Shown here in pieces: positions 38,236 through 47,335 of a stretch of DNA of 64,000 nt (its first letter is position 1; each line of letters begins with the position of its first letter). The notes under the pieces were generated by a model. That model did no database searches. It saw only the letters and a program-made list of their open reading frames with translations, and was not told the DNA's origin. This stretch comes from Bifidobacterium angulatum DSM 20098 = JCM 7096 (GTDB taxonomy: Bacteria; Actinomycetota; Actinomycetes; Actinomycetales; Bifidobacteriaceae): positions 558,001 through 622,000 of the forward strand of contig NZ_AP012322.1 of assembly GCF_001025155.1 (NCBI RefSeq), written 5' to 3'. The position numbers and the translations under genes are program-made.

Positions 38236-39584
38236 TGGCAGACACCACAACTACGCCGCAGAGCACCCGATCAGGCGGTGAGCCGGAGACTTCCGGCAAA
38301 CGATGCTCGCCGTACGCGGCATTGTTCGCCATTCCCGGAGCAAAAGCGTTCTGCGCGTCGGGCGCATTGGCACGTCTGCCGATGTCGATGATGGGGTTGG
38401 GCATCATTCTCGCCCTGAACCACCTGTACGACAATTGGACGATCGCCGGCGTCATGAGTGCCGCCTACGTGCTTGCCACTGCGGCCGTCACCCCGCTGTA
38501 CGCGCGCCTGTTCGACAAGTTCGGCCAGCGCAGGATCGGCAGGATCGTACTTGCCGTGCAGATCGTCGCCATGCTGGGCTTCGCATTCGCGGCTCTGGTC
38601 CGTGTGCCCATCCCACTGCTGTTCCTATTGGCCATCGTCATGGGACTGACCCAATTCTCCTTCGGGGCGTTGGTACGCACCCGTTGGGCGTATGTGCTCG
38701 ACCGCACCGGCAACAACGAGCTGCTCAACACTGCCTATGCATTGGAATCCGCCATCGACGAGGTCGTGTTCATCTTCGGGCCGATTCTCGCCGCATTCCT
38801 CGCGGCATCCGTGCACCCGGTCTCGCAGCTCTTCGTGCCGACCGCAGCCAGCGCCATCGGCGGCACCATCTTCTTCGCCCTGCACAACACGCAGCCGCCC
38901 GTGGTCCATGTCATCGAGGTGGACGCCGCTCAAGCAAGCGACAGGAACTTCCATGCCACGAACGCGGACAGGCTCAGTCTTCAGCAGCTGAAGAACGGCG
39001 ACGCAGCGAAGAAACGCAACGTGCTTACCTATGCCGGTGTGATCCCGCTGCTGCTCGTATTCGTCGTCTTCAACATGAGCTTCACCGCGTTCGACACCTC
39101 CATGACCGCCGTGATGAAGTCGCTGCACCTCGATTCCGTGCTCGGCGTGCAGCTCGCCATGCTGGCGGTTGGCTCATGCATCGGTGCGCTCGCATTCGGC
39201 TCCCGGGAGCTTAGCGGGTCACGGTGGGCGCACATGGTGATGTTCCTGTCCGCCATGACCGTCGGATTCGTGATCATCCACGCCTGCATGGGCAATCTGA
39301 TCGTCATGGGACTGGTGGAGATCCTGACCGGTCTGACCATTTCCCCGGTATTCGCCTCCGGCAATCTGGTGATGAAGGAGACCGTGCCCGAGGAATCGTT
39401 GACCGAAGGCCTGTCATGGGTTTCCACCGCGGGCACCGTGGGCGCGTCCTTCGGCTCCATGATCACCGGCATCGTGCTCGACCATGCCACGCCGAATACC
39501 AGCCTTATGCTGCCATGGGTCTTCGTGCTGTGCTCGATTCCGTTCGCATTGCTCGGCTGGGCCATCGTCCGCAAACGCGGCTAA
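38235..39584 (+). CDS. Major facilitator superfamily transporter
   Basis: 449 residues with about 12 membrane helices in two halves around a cytoplasmic loop (FHATNADRLSLQQLKNGDAAKKR). The MFS motif A-like segment LYARLFDKFGQRRIGRIVL follows the second helix. There is no signature for a particular drug or sugar group. ATG 38235 overlaps the stop of the acetyltransferase gene by one base, and a hairpin at 39617-39649 separates it from dapB. Possible roles are efflux of an acetylated compound or a general metabolite exporter. Confidence 0.87.
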   Translation: MADTTTTPQSTRSGGEPETSGKRCSPYAALFAIPGAKAFCASGALARLPMSMMGLGIILALNHLYDNWTIAGVMSAAYVLATAAVTPLYARLFDKFGQRRIGRIVLAVQIVAMLGFAFAALVRVPIPLLFLLAIVMGLTQFSFGALVRTRWAYVLDRTGNNELLNTAYALESAIDEVVFIFGPILAAFLAASVHPVSQLFVPTAASAIGGTIFFALHNTQPPVVHVIEVDAAQASDRNFHATNADRLSLQQLKNGDAAKKRNVLTYAGVIPLLLVFVVFNMSFTAFDTSMTAVMKSLHLDSVLGVQLAMLAVGSCIGALAFGSRELSGSRWAHMVMFLSAMTVGFVIIHACMGNLIVMGLVEILTGLTISPVFASGNLVMKETVPEESLTEGLSWVSTAGTVGASFGSMITGIVLDHATPNTSLMLPWVFVLCSIPFALLGWAIVRKRG

Positions 39585-39616
39585 TCTCGGACGCATACGC
39601 ATTATGACGGGAATTC

Positions 39617-39649
39617 GGGCGGGAACCTTCCATGTGCAGGTTCCCGCCC
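39617..39649 (+). terminator. Hairpin between the MFS gene and dapB
   Basis: GGGCGGGAACC (39617-39627) pairs with GGTTCCCGCCC (39639-39649), with an 11-base loop. Only TT follows, so termination may be partial. Confidence 0.6.
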
Positions 39650-39671
39650 TTCGCATAGGTAAGGAGACAAC

Positions 39672-40427
39672 ATGATTCAGGTTTCGGTCGTAGGTGCCAA
39701 AGGACGTATGGGCTCGCATGTGGTCGACGCGGTGAACGGCGCGGAAGACATGCAGCTGGCGCTCGCGCTCGATGCGGGCGACGATCTTACGCGCATCGAA
39801 CCGGCTAATACCGATGTGGTCGTGGAATTCACCGTGCCGTCCGTCAGCTTGGGCAACGTGCTCGCGCTGATCGCACAGGGCGTGGATATCGTGGTCGGTA
39901 CCACCGGTTGGACCGATGAGAAGCTCGCTCAGGTACGCAAGGCCATCGCGGACGGTCCGCGCCCCGACACGCAGAAGGTGTTCATCGCGCCGAACTTCGC
40001 CATCTCCGCGGTGCTCGCCGACTATTTCGCCACCAAGGCCGCCAAATACTTCGAATCCGCCGAGGTCATCGAACTGCATCATCCGAACAAGGTGGACGCA
40101 CCGTCCGGCACCGCCATCCACACCGCGCACGGCATCGCCGAGGCGCGCAAGGCCGCCGGCCTGGGCGAAGTGCCGGACAACACCGAAACCGATGGCGGCT
40201 CCCGTGGGCAGGTGGTCGACGGCATCCATGTGCACGCCGTACGTCTGCGCGGCCTGAACGCCCATGAGGAGGTGCTGTTCGGCAATGCCGGCGAACAGCT
40301 GACGATTCGCGCCGACAGCTTCGACCGCGGTTCCTTCATGCCGGGCGTGCTGCTGGCCGTGCGCAAGCTCGCTGCCGACGCTCCCGCCGGTCTGACCATC
40401 GGCCTCGATAATTTCCTTGATCTGTGA
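39672..40427 (+). CDS. dapB: 4-hydroxy-tetrahydrodipicolinate reductase
   Basis: 251 residues, normal for actinobacterial DapB. The NAD(P)H loop is VVGAKGRMGSHV at the N-terminus. VEFTVPSVSLGNV and VVGTTGWTDEKL follow, and the substrate-binding signature is ELHHPNKVDAPSGTA (about 135-149). The enzyme works in lysine/diaminopimelate synthesis with the dapA product encoded 380 bases downstream. ATG 39672 follows GTAAGGAGACAAC. Confidence 0.96.
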   Translation: MIQVSVVGAKGRMGSHVVDAVNGAEDMQLALALDAGDDLTRIEPANTDVVVEFTVPSVSLGNVLALIAQGVDIVVGTTGWTDEKLAQVRKAIADGPRPDTQKVFIAPNFAISAVLADYFATKAAKYFESAEVIELHHPNKVDAPSGTAIHTAHGIAEARKAAGLGEVPDNTETDGGSRGQVVDGIHVHAVRLRGLNAHEEVLFGNAGEQLTIRADSFDRGSFMPGVLLAVRKLAADAPAGLTIGLDNFLDL

Positions 40428-40429
40428 TC

Positions 40430-40620
40430 GCGATTCTTCTTCCGTCTCGGGTCCGTCTCCTGATTTCAGGTTTCGGACCCGTTCCCTTATCTCAGGTTTC
40501 GCACCTGCTTCCGTATTTCCGGCGTTGTCTTATTCTCTTATCTTCGGTTTTGGTCCTGCTTGTTCTCCGGTTTTCGTGTCCGCTCTTTCTTCGGTTCTGT
40601 CCCTATCCGGCTCTCCCTCC
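40430..40620 (+). repeat. Pyrimidine-rich degenerate tandem repeats after dapB
   Basis: Five to six imperfect units of roughly 25-30 bases, each resembling TTTCNGGTTTCGNNCCTGCTTCCNTAT, run from about 40455 to 40615. The plus strand is strongly enriched in T and C. No protein-coding potential is convincing in any frame. Confidence 0.55.
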
Positions 40621-40652
40621 CAAACTGTTGACGGTGAGCTATGTCTGAGCGG

Positions 40653-40682
40653 CGGTAGTTTGTGTTTCTCCCAAAACTACCG
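40653..40682. terminator. Hairpin between dapB and dapA
   Basis: CGGTAGTTT (40653-40661) pairs with AAACTACCG (40674-40682). The stretch ACGGTGAG recurs on both sides (40631-40638 and 40683-40690) as part of a direct repeat beginning CCCAAA. It is possibly an interspersed repeat rather than a dedicated terminator. Confidence 0.5.
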
Positions 40683-40764
40683 ACGGTGAGGTGCCAGTGA
40701 GTGTCGGTGGCTTGGGAAACATGCGACACTGGACAAACATTTCCATAATGTGACTTTTATGCTC

Positions 40765-40775
40765 GAAACGGTTTC
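40765..40775. promoter_or_regulatory. LacI-type palindrome before dapA
   Basis: GAAACGGTTTC is a palindrome with GAAAC/GTTTC arms, similar to LacI-family operators elsewhere in the window. It lies in the dapA leader, about 33-43 bases before the ATG. Confidence 0.35.
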
Positions 40776-40807
40776 AAGAGTCCGTGGCGGGAAGTACCGT
40801 GTCAACT

Positions 40808-41713
40808 ATGAGTGAGAGTGACATGCACCTTTTGAACCCGGCTCCGTTCGGCCGTATCCTTCCTGCGATGATTACCCCGATGAAGCCCAATGGCGACGTC
40901 GATTTCGAAGCGGCGCAGAAACTGGCCAAGCAGCTTGTCGCAGATGGCGCAGACGGCTTGGTCGTCAACGGCACAACCGGTGAATCGCCTGTCACTCACA
41001 TGGATGAGAAGGTTGACCTCGTTCGCGCGGTCAAGGAAGTCGTGGATGTGCCGGTGATTTCCGGCGCAGGCTCCAACGACACCGCACACACCGTGCGCAT
41101 GGTGGAACAGACCCAGGAGGCGGGCGCCGATGCGGTGCTCGTGGTCATGCCGTATTATTCCCGTCCGAGCCAGGCCGGTGTTGTCGGCCACTACAAGGCC
41201 GTGGACGAGAATACGGATAAGCCGATCATCGTATATGACGTGCCTTCCCGCACCGGTCTGAAAGTCAAGGTCGAGACGTATGACCGTCTCGCCGAGTTGG
41301 ATCATGTTGTGGCGGTCAAGGACGCCACCGGCGATCTGGCCGCGGCCGTTGAGAAGCAGCAGCGTACTGGGCTCGCCTGGTATTCCGGCGATGACGGCCT
41401 GTTCCTGCCGTTCCTCTCCATCGGTGCGGTGGGCATTATCTCCGTGATCGCACATGTGGCCGCTGGCCCGATGGCCGATTTGGTCGATGCGTTCGATCGT
41501 GGCGATATTCATGAGGCGCAGCGTCTGGCCAATCGACTTGCGCCGCTTGTCCATTCCATGAACGGTGATGGCTATCAGGCCGTTATGGCCAAGGCCGCGT
41601 TGAAGGTGCGCGGCGTACTGGACAGCACCACCATGCGTCTGCCGAATATCGGTCCGGATGCTGCACAGCTCGAGAAAGCGAAGGCGGGCATGCTAGCCGC
41701 CGGATTGCTGTGA
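40808..41713 (+). CDS. dapA: 4-hydroxy-tetrahydrodipicolinate synthase
   Basis: 301 residues of the aldolase class I TIM-barrel family. NGTTGESPVTHMDEK carries the pyruvate-carboxylate-binding GTTGE turn, YYSRPSQAG includes the catalytic Tyr, and the Schiff-base lysine lies in VAVKDATGDL. The enzyme condenses pyruvate with aspartate semialdehyde at the start of the lysine/DAP branch. The start is ambiguous: ATG 40808 gives MSESDMHLLN, GTG 40784 and GTG 40799 are in frame, and no strong ribosome site marks any of them. It is followed after 100 bases by the RNase J gene. Confidence 0.94.
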   Translation: MSESDMHLLNPAPFGRILPAMITPMKPNGDVDFEAAQKLAKQLVADGADGLVVNGTTGESPVTHMDEKVDLVRAVKEVVDVPVISGAGSNDTAHTVRMVEQTQEAGADAVLVVMPYYSRPSQAGVVGHYKAVDENTDKPIIVYDVPSRTGLKVKVETYDRLAELDHVVAVKDATGDLAAAVEKQQRTGLAWYSGDDGLFLPFLSIGAVGIISVIAHVAAGPMADLVDAFDRGDIHEAQRLANRLAPLVHSMNGDGYQAVMAKAALKVRGVLDSTTMRLPNIGPDAAQLEKAKAGMLAAGLL

Positions 41714-41761
41714 GGCAATCCCTCGAGTTTCGCCGTGCACAGCCGGACGATTCCAACTGTC

Positions 41762-41783
41762 GCTCCCGTAAGAGTACGGGAGC
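41762..41783 (+). promoter_or_regulatory. Hairpin in the RNase J leader
   Basis: GCTCCCGTA (41762-41770) pairs with TACGGGAGC (41775-41783) over an AGAG loop. It lies 30 bases before the RNase J start codon. It could be a weak dapA terminator or a leader structure acting on RNase J expression. Confidence 0.5.
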
Positions 41784-41813
41784 ACTTCAATAAATAAGGA
41801 ATAGTCCCTCAGT

Positions 41814-43694
41814 ATGGCACAAGAAAAGAAAGCAACGAAAAGCACGCGTCGCCGCGGTTCGGCGTCGCGCAAGAGCAACGACACGCAGTCCCAGAAGAGC
41901 ACCTCTCGCCGTGGTGCTGCGTCGAGAACCCGTGGTCGCAACACGAAGAGCGCACCGCAGGCCACCGCGCCCCAGCAGGACGCGGTGCTGATCGCCCCGC
42001 CGAAGTATCGCAAGGGCTCGATGCGCATCACGCCACTCGGCGGTCTGGGCGAGATCGGGCGCAACATGAACGTGGTCGAATACAACGGCCACCTGCTGCT
42101 CATCGACTGCGGTGTGCTCTTCCCGGAGGAGGAGCAGCCCGGCGTCGATCTGATTCTTCCCGATTTCAGCTATATCAAGGATCGTCTCGACGAGGTCGAG
42201 GCGCTGGTGCTTACGCATGGTCATGAGGATCATATCGGCGGTGTGCCGTACCTGCTTAGGCTTCGCCCGGATATCCCGCTGATCGGCTCCAAGCTCACCC
42301 TTGCCTTTGCGGAGGCAAAGTGCAAGGAGCACCACATCAACCCGACGAAGGTCGAGGTCACCGGGCGTGACAAGCTCAAGGCCGGCCCGTTCGACCTTGA
42401 ATTCATCAACGTCACGCATTCCATTCCGGATGCGTTGGCCGTATACGTCAAGACGCCGGCCGGCTCCCTGATCGATACCGGCGATATCAAGCTTGACCAG
42501 CTGCCGCTGGATCATCGCATCACCGATCTGGTCGAATTCGGCAAGATCGGCGAAAAGGGCGTGGATCTGCTGATGATGGATTCCACGAACGCCGAGGTTC
42601 CCGGCTTCGTCAAGCCGGAGACCTCCATCGGTCCGGCTCTTGACCAGGCGTTCGCCCAGGCTACGCGCAAGATCATCGTCGCCAGCTTCTCCAGCCATGT
42701 GCACCGCGTGCAGCAGGTGGTCGACGCTGCGCACAAGTACGGTCGCAAGGTGGTATTCGTCGGCCGTTCGATGGTACGCAACATGTCCATCGCGGCGGAT
42801 CTCGGCTACCTGCACATCCCCGAAGACACCGTGGTGGATCTCAAGCAGGCCAACGACATCCAGGACGACAAGCTCGTCTACATGTGCACCGGTTCGCAGG
42901 GCGAGCCGATGGCCGCTCTTGGGCGTATCGCCGACGGCAACCACCGCGACATCCACATCAACGAGTTCGATACCGTCATTCTTGCCAGCTCCCTGATTCC
43001 GGGCAACGAGCATGGCGTGTACAAGGTCATCAACAAGCTGGTGCAACTCGGCGCGAAGGTCGTCAATCGCGACAACGCCGCCGTGCACGTGTCCGGCCAC
43101 TGCAATGAGGGCGAACTGCTGTACATGTACAACATCGTCAAGCCGAAGTGCGCCATGCCGATCCACGGTGAGAACCGCCACCTGGTCGCCAACGGCCTGA
43201 TCGCCGTCAAGACCGGTGTCGATCCGCAGAACGTGGTGCTTGCCGAGGACGGCGACGTGGTGGACCTGTACCACGGCAAGGCGGCGGTCGTCGGTTCCGT
43301 GCCGTGCGGCTACGTGTACGTTGATGGCGATTCGGTCGGCGAACTGACCGATGAGGAGCTGGAGAAGCGTCGTATTCTCGGTACCGAGGGCTTCGTCTCC
43401 AGCTTCGTGGTGGTCGATACCGACGCCCGCGAGGTGGTGTCCGGTCCGAAGATCTACCTGAACGCCGTGGCCGAAGACGAAAGCGAATTCGACAAGGTGC
43501 GTCATCAGATCATCGAACAGTTGAACGATGCGATGATGACGGGCGCGAAGGACACGCACAAGCTGCAGCAGATCATGCGTCGCACCCTGGGCAGCTGGGT
43601 TGCGCGCCAGCTGCACCGCAAGCCGATGATCGTGCCGGTTGTGGCCGACATCGCCACGGATGTGGATGACGCCATGCTGATCGGCCGCGACTGA
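41814..43694 (+). CDS. rnj: Ribonuclease J
   Basis: 626 residues. The first 60 or so are basic and low-complexity (Arg, Ser, Thr), an actinobacterial extension. The metallo-beta-lactamase core starts at RITPLGGLGEIGRNM. The zinc motif is THGHEDHIGG (H135, H137, D139, H140), followed by THSIPDA, IDTGDIKLD, and the beta-CASP motifs including CTGSQGEP and VHVSGHCNEGEL. RNase J has 5'-3' exo- and endonuclease activity in RNA decay and maturation. ATG 41814 has AATAAGGAATAG upstream. It ends in a strong terminator at 43731-43768. Confidence 0.94.
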   Translation: MAQEKKATKSTRRRGSASRKSNDTQSQKSTSRRGAASRTRGRNTKSAPQATAPQQDAVLIAPPKYRKGSMRITPLGGLGEIGRNMNVVEYNGHLLLIDCGVLFPEEEQPGVDLILPDFSYIKDRLDEVEALVLTHGHEDHIGGVPYLLRLRPDIPLIGSKLTLAFAEAKCKEHHINPTKVEVTGRDKLKAGPFDLEFINVTHSIPDALAVYVKTPAGSLIDTGDIKLDQLPLDHRITDLVEFGKIGEKGVDLLMMDSTNAEVPGFVKPETSIGPALDQAFAQATRKIIVASFSSHVHRVQQVVDAAHKYGRKVVFVGRSMVRNMSIAADLGYLHIPEDTVVDLKQANDIQDDKLVYMCTGSQGEPMAALGRIADGNHRDIHINEFDTVILASSLIPGNEHGVYKVINKLVQLGAKVVNRDNAAVHVSGHCNEGELLYMYNIVKPKCAMPIHGENRHLVANGLIAVKTGVDPQNVVLAEDGDVVDLYHGKAAVVGSVPCGYVYVDGDSVGELTDEELEKRRILGTEGFVSSFVVVDTDAREVVSGPKIYLNAVAEDESEFDKVRHQIIEQLNDAMMTGAKDTHKLQQIMRRTLGSWVARQLHRKPMIVPVVADIATDVDDAMLIGRD

Positions 43695-43730
43695 TCCTAC
43701 AGGTAATACCGTATCCATAGCGGGTTTACG

Positions 43731-43768
43731 CGTCTTGGCGCAGTGCATGCTGCGTCAAGACGCTTTTT
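43731..43768 (+). terminator. Intrinsic terminator of the RNase J gene
   Basis: CGTCTTGGCGCAG (43731-43743) pairs with CTGCGTCAAGACG (43750-43762) and CTTTTT follows. Confidence 0.9.
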
Positions 43769-43851
43769 CGTTTCCTCTCTTGCGTATTCCTTCGGTAGGG
43801 GAAATGCGCAAGACATGGGGTCTACGTAAGCTAGACGTCAGTAATGCAATG

Positions 43852-43886
43852 AAGCGGCATAACCGGACGATCCGGTTATGCCGCTT
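43852..43886 (+). promoter_or_regulatory. Strong palindrome upstream of pepN
   Basis: AAGCGGCATAACCGGA (43852-43867) pairs perfectly with its complement (43871-43886) across 3 bases. It is only 45 bases before the pepN start and has no T-run, so it may be a second terminator or a leader control element. Confidence 0.6.
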
Positions 43887-43931
43887 CGTCTGCGCATAAG
43901 TCGCAGAACAGAGAGATAACAAAGGAGTCGC

Positions 43932-46538
43932 ATGCCCGGATCAAACCTCACCCGTGTTGAGGCCGAAGAGCGCAAGGCCATTGTGGAAGCACCCATCCAC
44001 TATTACGTCGATCTCGATCTGACCGTTGGAGGCAAGACCTTCGGTAGCGTCACCCGAATCAGCTTCGGGGCTAAGGCCGGTTCCTCCACGTTCCTCGATC
44101 TTATCGCCGATGAGGTTGAATCCGTGGAGCTCAATGGCGTTGCGCTCGACCCGGCCAAGGTGTTTGTCGACGACCGCATCGAGCTGGACGGCCTTCAGGA
44201 GAACAACGAGGTCGTCGTCAAGGCGCTATGCCGTTATTCCAATACCGGCGAGGGTCTGCACCGTTCCGTCGATCCTTCCGACGGCAACATCTACCTGTAC
44301 TCCCAGTTCGAGGTGCCGGATGCTCGCCGCGTGTACACGGTGTTCGACCAGCCTGATCTGAAGGCCATTTTCGATTTCACCGTGGTCGCCCCGCAGTCCT
44401 GGATCGTTACGTCCAATATGCCGGTATGCTCGGTCGAGACGCTGGACCGCACCACGCAGGACGGCACGATGGGCGATCATGCCAATGAGGGCACGAAGCG
44501 CTGGAGCTTCGAAAGCACTCCGGTCATGAGCTCCTATCTCACCGCCATCTGCGCCGGTCCGTATGCCGAATGGCATACCGAATACAGCAACGAGGACGGC
44601 CGTACCGTGCCGATGGCCATGTATTGCCGTCAGGCGCTCGCCAAGGCATTCGAGAAGGATGTCGACTATCTGTTCGACATCACTAAGAAGGGCTTCGCCT
44701 TCTATGCCAAGACCTGGGGTGTGCCGTACCCGTATGCCAAGTACGACCAGATCTACGTGCCGGAATACAATGCCGGCGCCATGGAGAACATCGGCATGGT
44801 CACCATCCGCGACCAGTATGTGTTCGAGTCCAAGGTGACCGATGCCTATGCGGAACGCCGTGTGGTCACGGTGCTGCATGAGCTTGCCCACATGTGGTTC
44901 GGCGATTATGTGACCATGAAGTGGTGGAACGATCTGTGGCTCAACGAGTCCTTCGCCGAATTCACCTCCACCCTGGCCACTGCCGAGGCCACCGAATGGA
45001 AGGACGCGTGGGCCACGTTCTGCTCCGGCGAGAAGAGCTGGGGTCTGCGTCAGGACCAGCTGCACACCACGCATCCGATTGTCGCCCCGATCAACGATCT
45101 CAACGATACGTACGTGAACTTCGATGGCATCACCTATGCCAAGGGCGCGTCCGTGCTTAAGCAGCTGGTGGCCTATGTCGGTCGTGACAAGTTCTTCGAA
45201 GGCATTCACAGCTATCTCGACAAGCACGCCTATTCCAACGCCACGCTGTCCGATCTGCTCGACGAACTCGAGATCACATCCGGTCGCGATCTGAAGGCAT
45301 GGAGCGCCAAGTGGCTGGAGGAGTCCAGCATCAACACCATCGCCGCGCATGTCGAATCCGAAGACGGCAAGCTGACCGGCGTCACCCTGACCCAGACCGC
45401 TCCAGCCGACTACCCGGTGCTGCGCCCGCATCGTCTGGCATTGGGCTTCTACAACGAGGACAAGGCCACTGGCAGGATCGTGCGCACCGATCGTGTCGAG
45501 CTGGATGTGGACGGCGAAACCACCGTCGTCGAAGGCGTGGCCGGCAAGGAGCGCCCGGCGGTGCTGCTGGTCAACGATGATGACCTGACCTATACCAAGA
45601 TCCGTTTCGACGAGGAGAGCCTTGCCTTCGCCGAGCATAATCTGCAGCGTTTCGATGACGCCCTGGCCCGCGCGGTTATCTGGCTTGCCTTCTGGGATAT
45701 GACGCGTGACGGCGAGTTCCCGGCCGAGCGTTTCGTCGCCATGACGCTGCGCCTGCTGGCCAGCGAAACCGAATCGACCACATTCCGTTATGCGTTGGCC
45801 TGCATGAGCACTGCCGCGCACCATTATGTCGCTCCGGCTTCCCGTGATGCGGTGCTGAGGCAGGTCGCCGATGAGCTGTGGTCGTTGGCGAACAATGCCG
45901 AGGCCGGCTCCGACAACCAGTTCCAGCTGGTCACCGCATACCTTGGGTACGGCAAGGAAGGCGATGAGGCGTTCGTGGCCAATGCCAAGGGACTGCTTGA
46001 CGGGTCCATCGCCCTTGAGGGTCTTGAGATCGACAACAACATGCGTTGGACCATCGTCAGCGCCCTGAGCGAGGTGAACGCGATCGACCAGGCATATATC
46101 GATGCCGAGTTGGCGAAGCGTGAGACCACCGAGAACCGTGAATTCGCGCTTGGCGCCCGCGCCACTGCGGGCACTGCCGAGGCCAAGGCATGGGCGTGGG
46201 ATCAGGCTTTGCATAATGCCGATCTGACCAATATGCAGCTTGAATCCATCGCCGGTGGTTTCGCTGGTACGCCGCGTGCCGATCTGGCCGATCCGTATGC
46301 CGAGCGGTACTTCGAGGTCGCCGACTGGATATGGGAGAACAAGACCTACCATATGGCCGAGGCGCTGCTGGTAGGACTGTACCCGTCCTATGCCGATCCC
46401 GCCAAGCTGGTGGAGCTGGGGGAGGCCTGGTTGGCCGGGCATGCGGACGCCGATCGTGCATTCAAGCGTATTATCACCGAGAACCTCGATGGTTCTCGCC
46501 GCACGCTGAAGGTACGCAAGTACAACGAGAGTCTGTGA
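43932..46538 (+). CDS. pepN: Aminopeptidase N (M1 family)
   Basis: 868 residues, the typical size. The exopeptidase motif GAMEN is at 282-286. The gluzincin motif HELAH (316-320) with E339 in WLNESFAEF gives the complete zinc site. The C-terminal half is the helical ERAP1-like domain with LADPYAERYFEVADWIWENK near its end. No signal peptide is present, so it is cytoplasmic and releases N-terminal amino acids from peptides. ATG 43932 follows AAAGGAGTCGC. A perfect palindrome lies in the leader, and a strong hairpin ends the gene, right before the broken GH13 gene on the opposite strand. Confidence 0.95.
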   Translation: MPGSNLTRVEAEERKAIVEAPIHYYVDLDLTVGGKTFGSVTRISFGAKAGSSTFLDLIADEVESVELNGVALDPAKVFVDDRIELDGLQENNEVVVKALCRYSNTGEGLHRSVDPSDGNIYLYSQFEVPDARRVYTVFDQPDLKAIFDFTVVAPQSWIVTSNMPVCSVETLDRTTQDGTMGDHANEGTKRWSFESTPVMSSYLTAICAGPYAEWHTEYSNEDGRTVPMAMYCRQALAKAFEKDVDYLFDITKKGFAFYAKTWGVPYPYAKYDQIYVPEYNAGAMENIGMVTIRDQYVFESKVTDAYAERRVVTVLHELAHMWFGDYVTMKWWNDLWLNESFAEFTSTLATAEATEWKDAWATFCSGEKSWGLRQDQLHTTHPIVAPINDLNDTYVNFDGITYAKGASVLKQLVAYVGRDKFFEGIHSYLDKHAYSNATLSDLLDELEITSGRDLKAWSAKWLEESSINTIAAHVESEDGKLTGVTLTQTAPADYPVLRPHRLALGFYNEDKATGRIVRTDRVELDVDGETTVVEGVAGKERPAVLLVNDDDLTYTKIRFDEESLAFAEHNLQRFDDALARAVIWLAFWDMTRDGEFPAERFVAMTLRLLASETESTTFRYALACMSTAAHHYVAPASRDAVLRQVADELWSLANNAEAGSDNQFQLVTAYLGYGKEGDEAFVANAKGLLDGSIALEGLEIDNNMRWTIVSALSEVNAIDQAYIDAELAKRETTENREFALGARATAGTAEAKAWAWDQALHNADLTNMQLESIAGGFAGTPRADLADPYAERYFEVADWIWENKTYHMAEALLVGLYPSYADPAKLVELGEAWLAGHADADRAFKRIITENLDGSRRTLKVRKYNESL

Positions 46539-46558
46539 GCTGACAACAGCTGATACCA

Positions 46559-46614
46559 AGCGGCGGGGTCCATCCGATTCCTTTGGGAACCGGATGGACC
46601 CCGCCGCTTGTTTA
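46559..46614. terminator. Bidirectional terminator after pepN
   Basis: AAGCGGCGGGGTCCATCCG pairs with CGGATGGACCCCGCCGCTT and TTTAGG follows on the plus strand. It lies between pepN and the convergent GH13 remnant. Confidence 0.85.
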
Positions 46615-46626
46615 GGCAATATCCTG

Positions 46627-47250
46627 TTATTTCAGCATGATGAAGGATTGCGCGGGAAGCATAATCCCTCCGTCGGCATTGAAGGTCGGTCCGCCGATGG
46701 CGAACAGTGTTTCGCCCTGCAGCCCTTCGACTGGCACTTGCTCGGTGCCTCGCCCTGGATTGACGGCGATGACGATGCGTTCATCCCCGCGGGATCGACT
46801 GAAAGCGAATGCTCGGCCCTCGCCGTGGAGCACGTCGAAACCGGAGTACGCATGCAATGCCGGTTCGTCTGCACGCAGCGTAAGCACCGACCGGATGGTA
46901 TGCCATAGCGAATCCTTGTTCGCCATGGCCCGTTCAACGGTTGGCGCGTCTTCGGCGGGGTCCACCGGCAGGTACAGCGCTTCGGCGGCTGCCTGGGAGA
47001 AGCCGAGGTTGGCCCCGTCATCCCATTGCATGGGGGTGCGGCTGCCGGTGCGGGTGTATCCGCCCTCCTTGGAGGGGAGAGGGCGGTAGCGCATGCCGAG
47101 TTCGTCGCCATAGTAGATGAATGGTGCGCCGGGCAGCATCAGCAGTGTGGCATAGGCAAGCTTGCGTTCTCGTTCGGTCAGTCGCTGTGCGGTGCGGAGT
47201 GTGTCGTGATTGCAGGTGATGAGATTCGAATCACCGGATTCGCCGCTTCT
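46627..47250 (-). pseudogene. 3' remnant of a GH13 alpha-glucosidase/amylase gene
   Basis: The minus-strand frame ends at 46627 and encodes the C-terminal third of a GH13 enzyme. It has the fourth conserved region ITCNHDTLR (catalytic His-Asp), then LLMLPGAPFIYYGDELGM, GSRTPMQWDDGANLGFS and the C-terminal beta domain. The catalytic nucleophile and acid regions, and everything upstream, are missing. The open frame runs on to 47304, but homology-like sequence stops around 47250, where A+T-rich DNA starts. GH13 enzymes of this type need 500-600 residues, so this is non-functional. It is divergent from the truncated pullulanase at 51839, with unrelated DNA between them. Confidence 0.83.
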
Positions 47251-47278
47251 CGATCGGCACATCGTTAGGCATGGTTTG

Positions 47279-47311
47279 AACGTTAAAGAATTCAACTTAG
47301 GCAAGAACGTT
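47279..47311. promoter_or_regulatory. Paired AACGTT sites at the island's left edge
   Basis: The octamer GAACGTTA (centred on AACGTT) occurs at 47278-47285 and 47305-47312, 27 bp apart. These may be operator half-sites for a LacI-type regulator. The call is weak. Confidence 0.3.
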
Positions 47312-47335
47312 ACATCAGCAGAGTAGGAGTGAACG

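Noticed and set aside
41787-43748. A 653-codon open frame opposite the RNase J gene
   Set aside because: Shadow of RNase J, which has the full HGHEDH motif and its own terminator.
44226-46619. A 797-codon open frame opposite pepN
   Set aside because: The same codon-bias shadow; pepN on the plus strand has complete catalytic motifs and a ribosome site.
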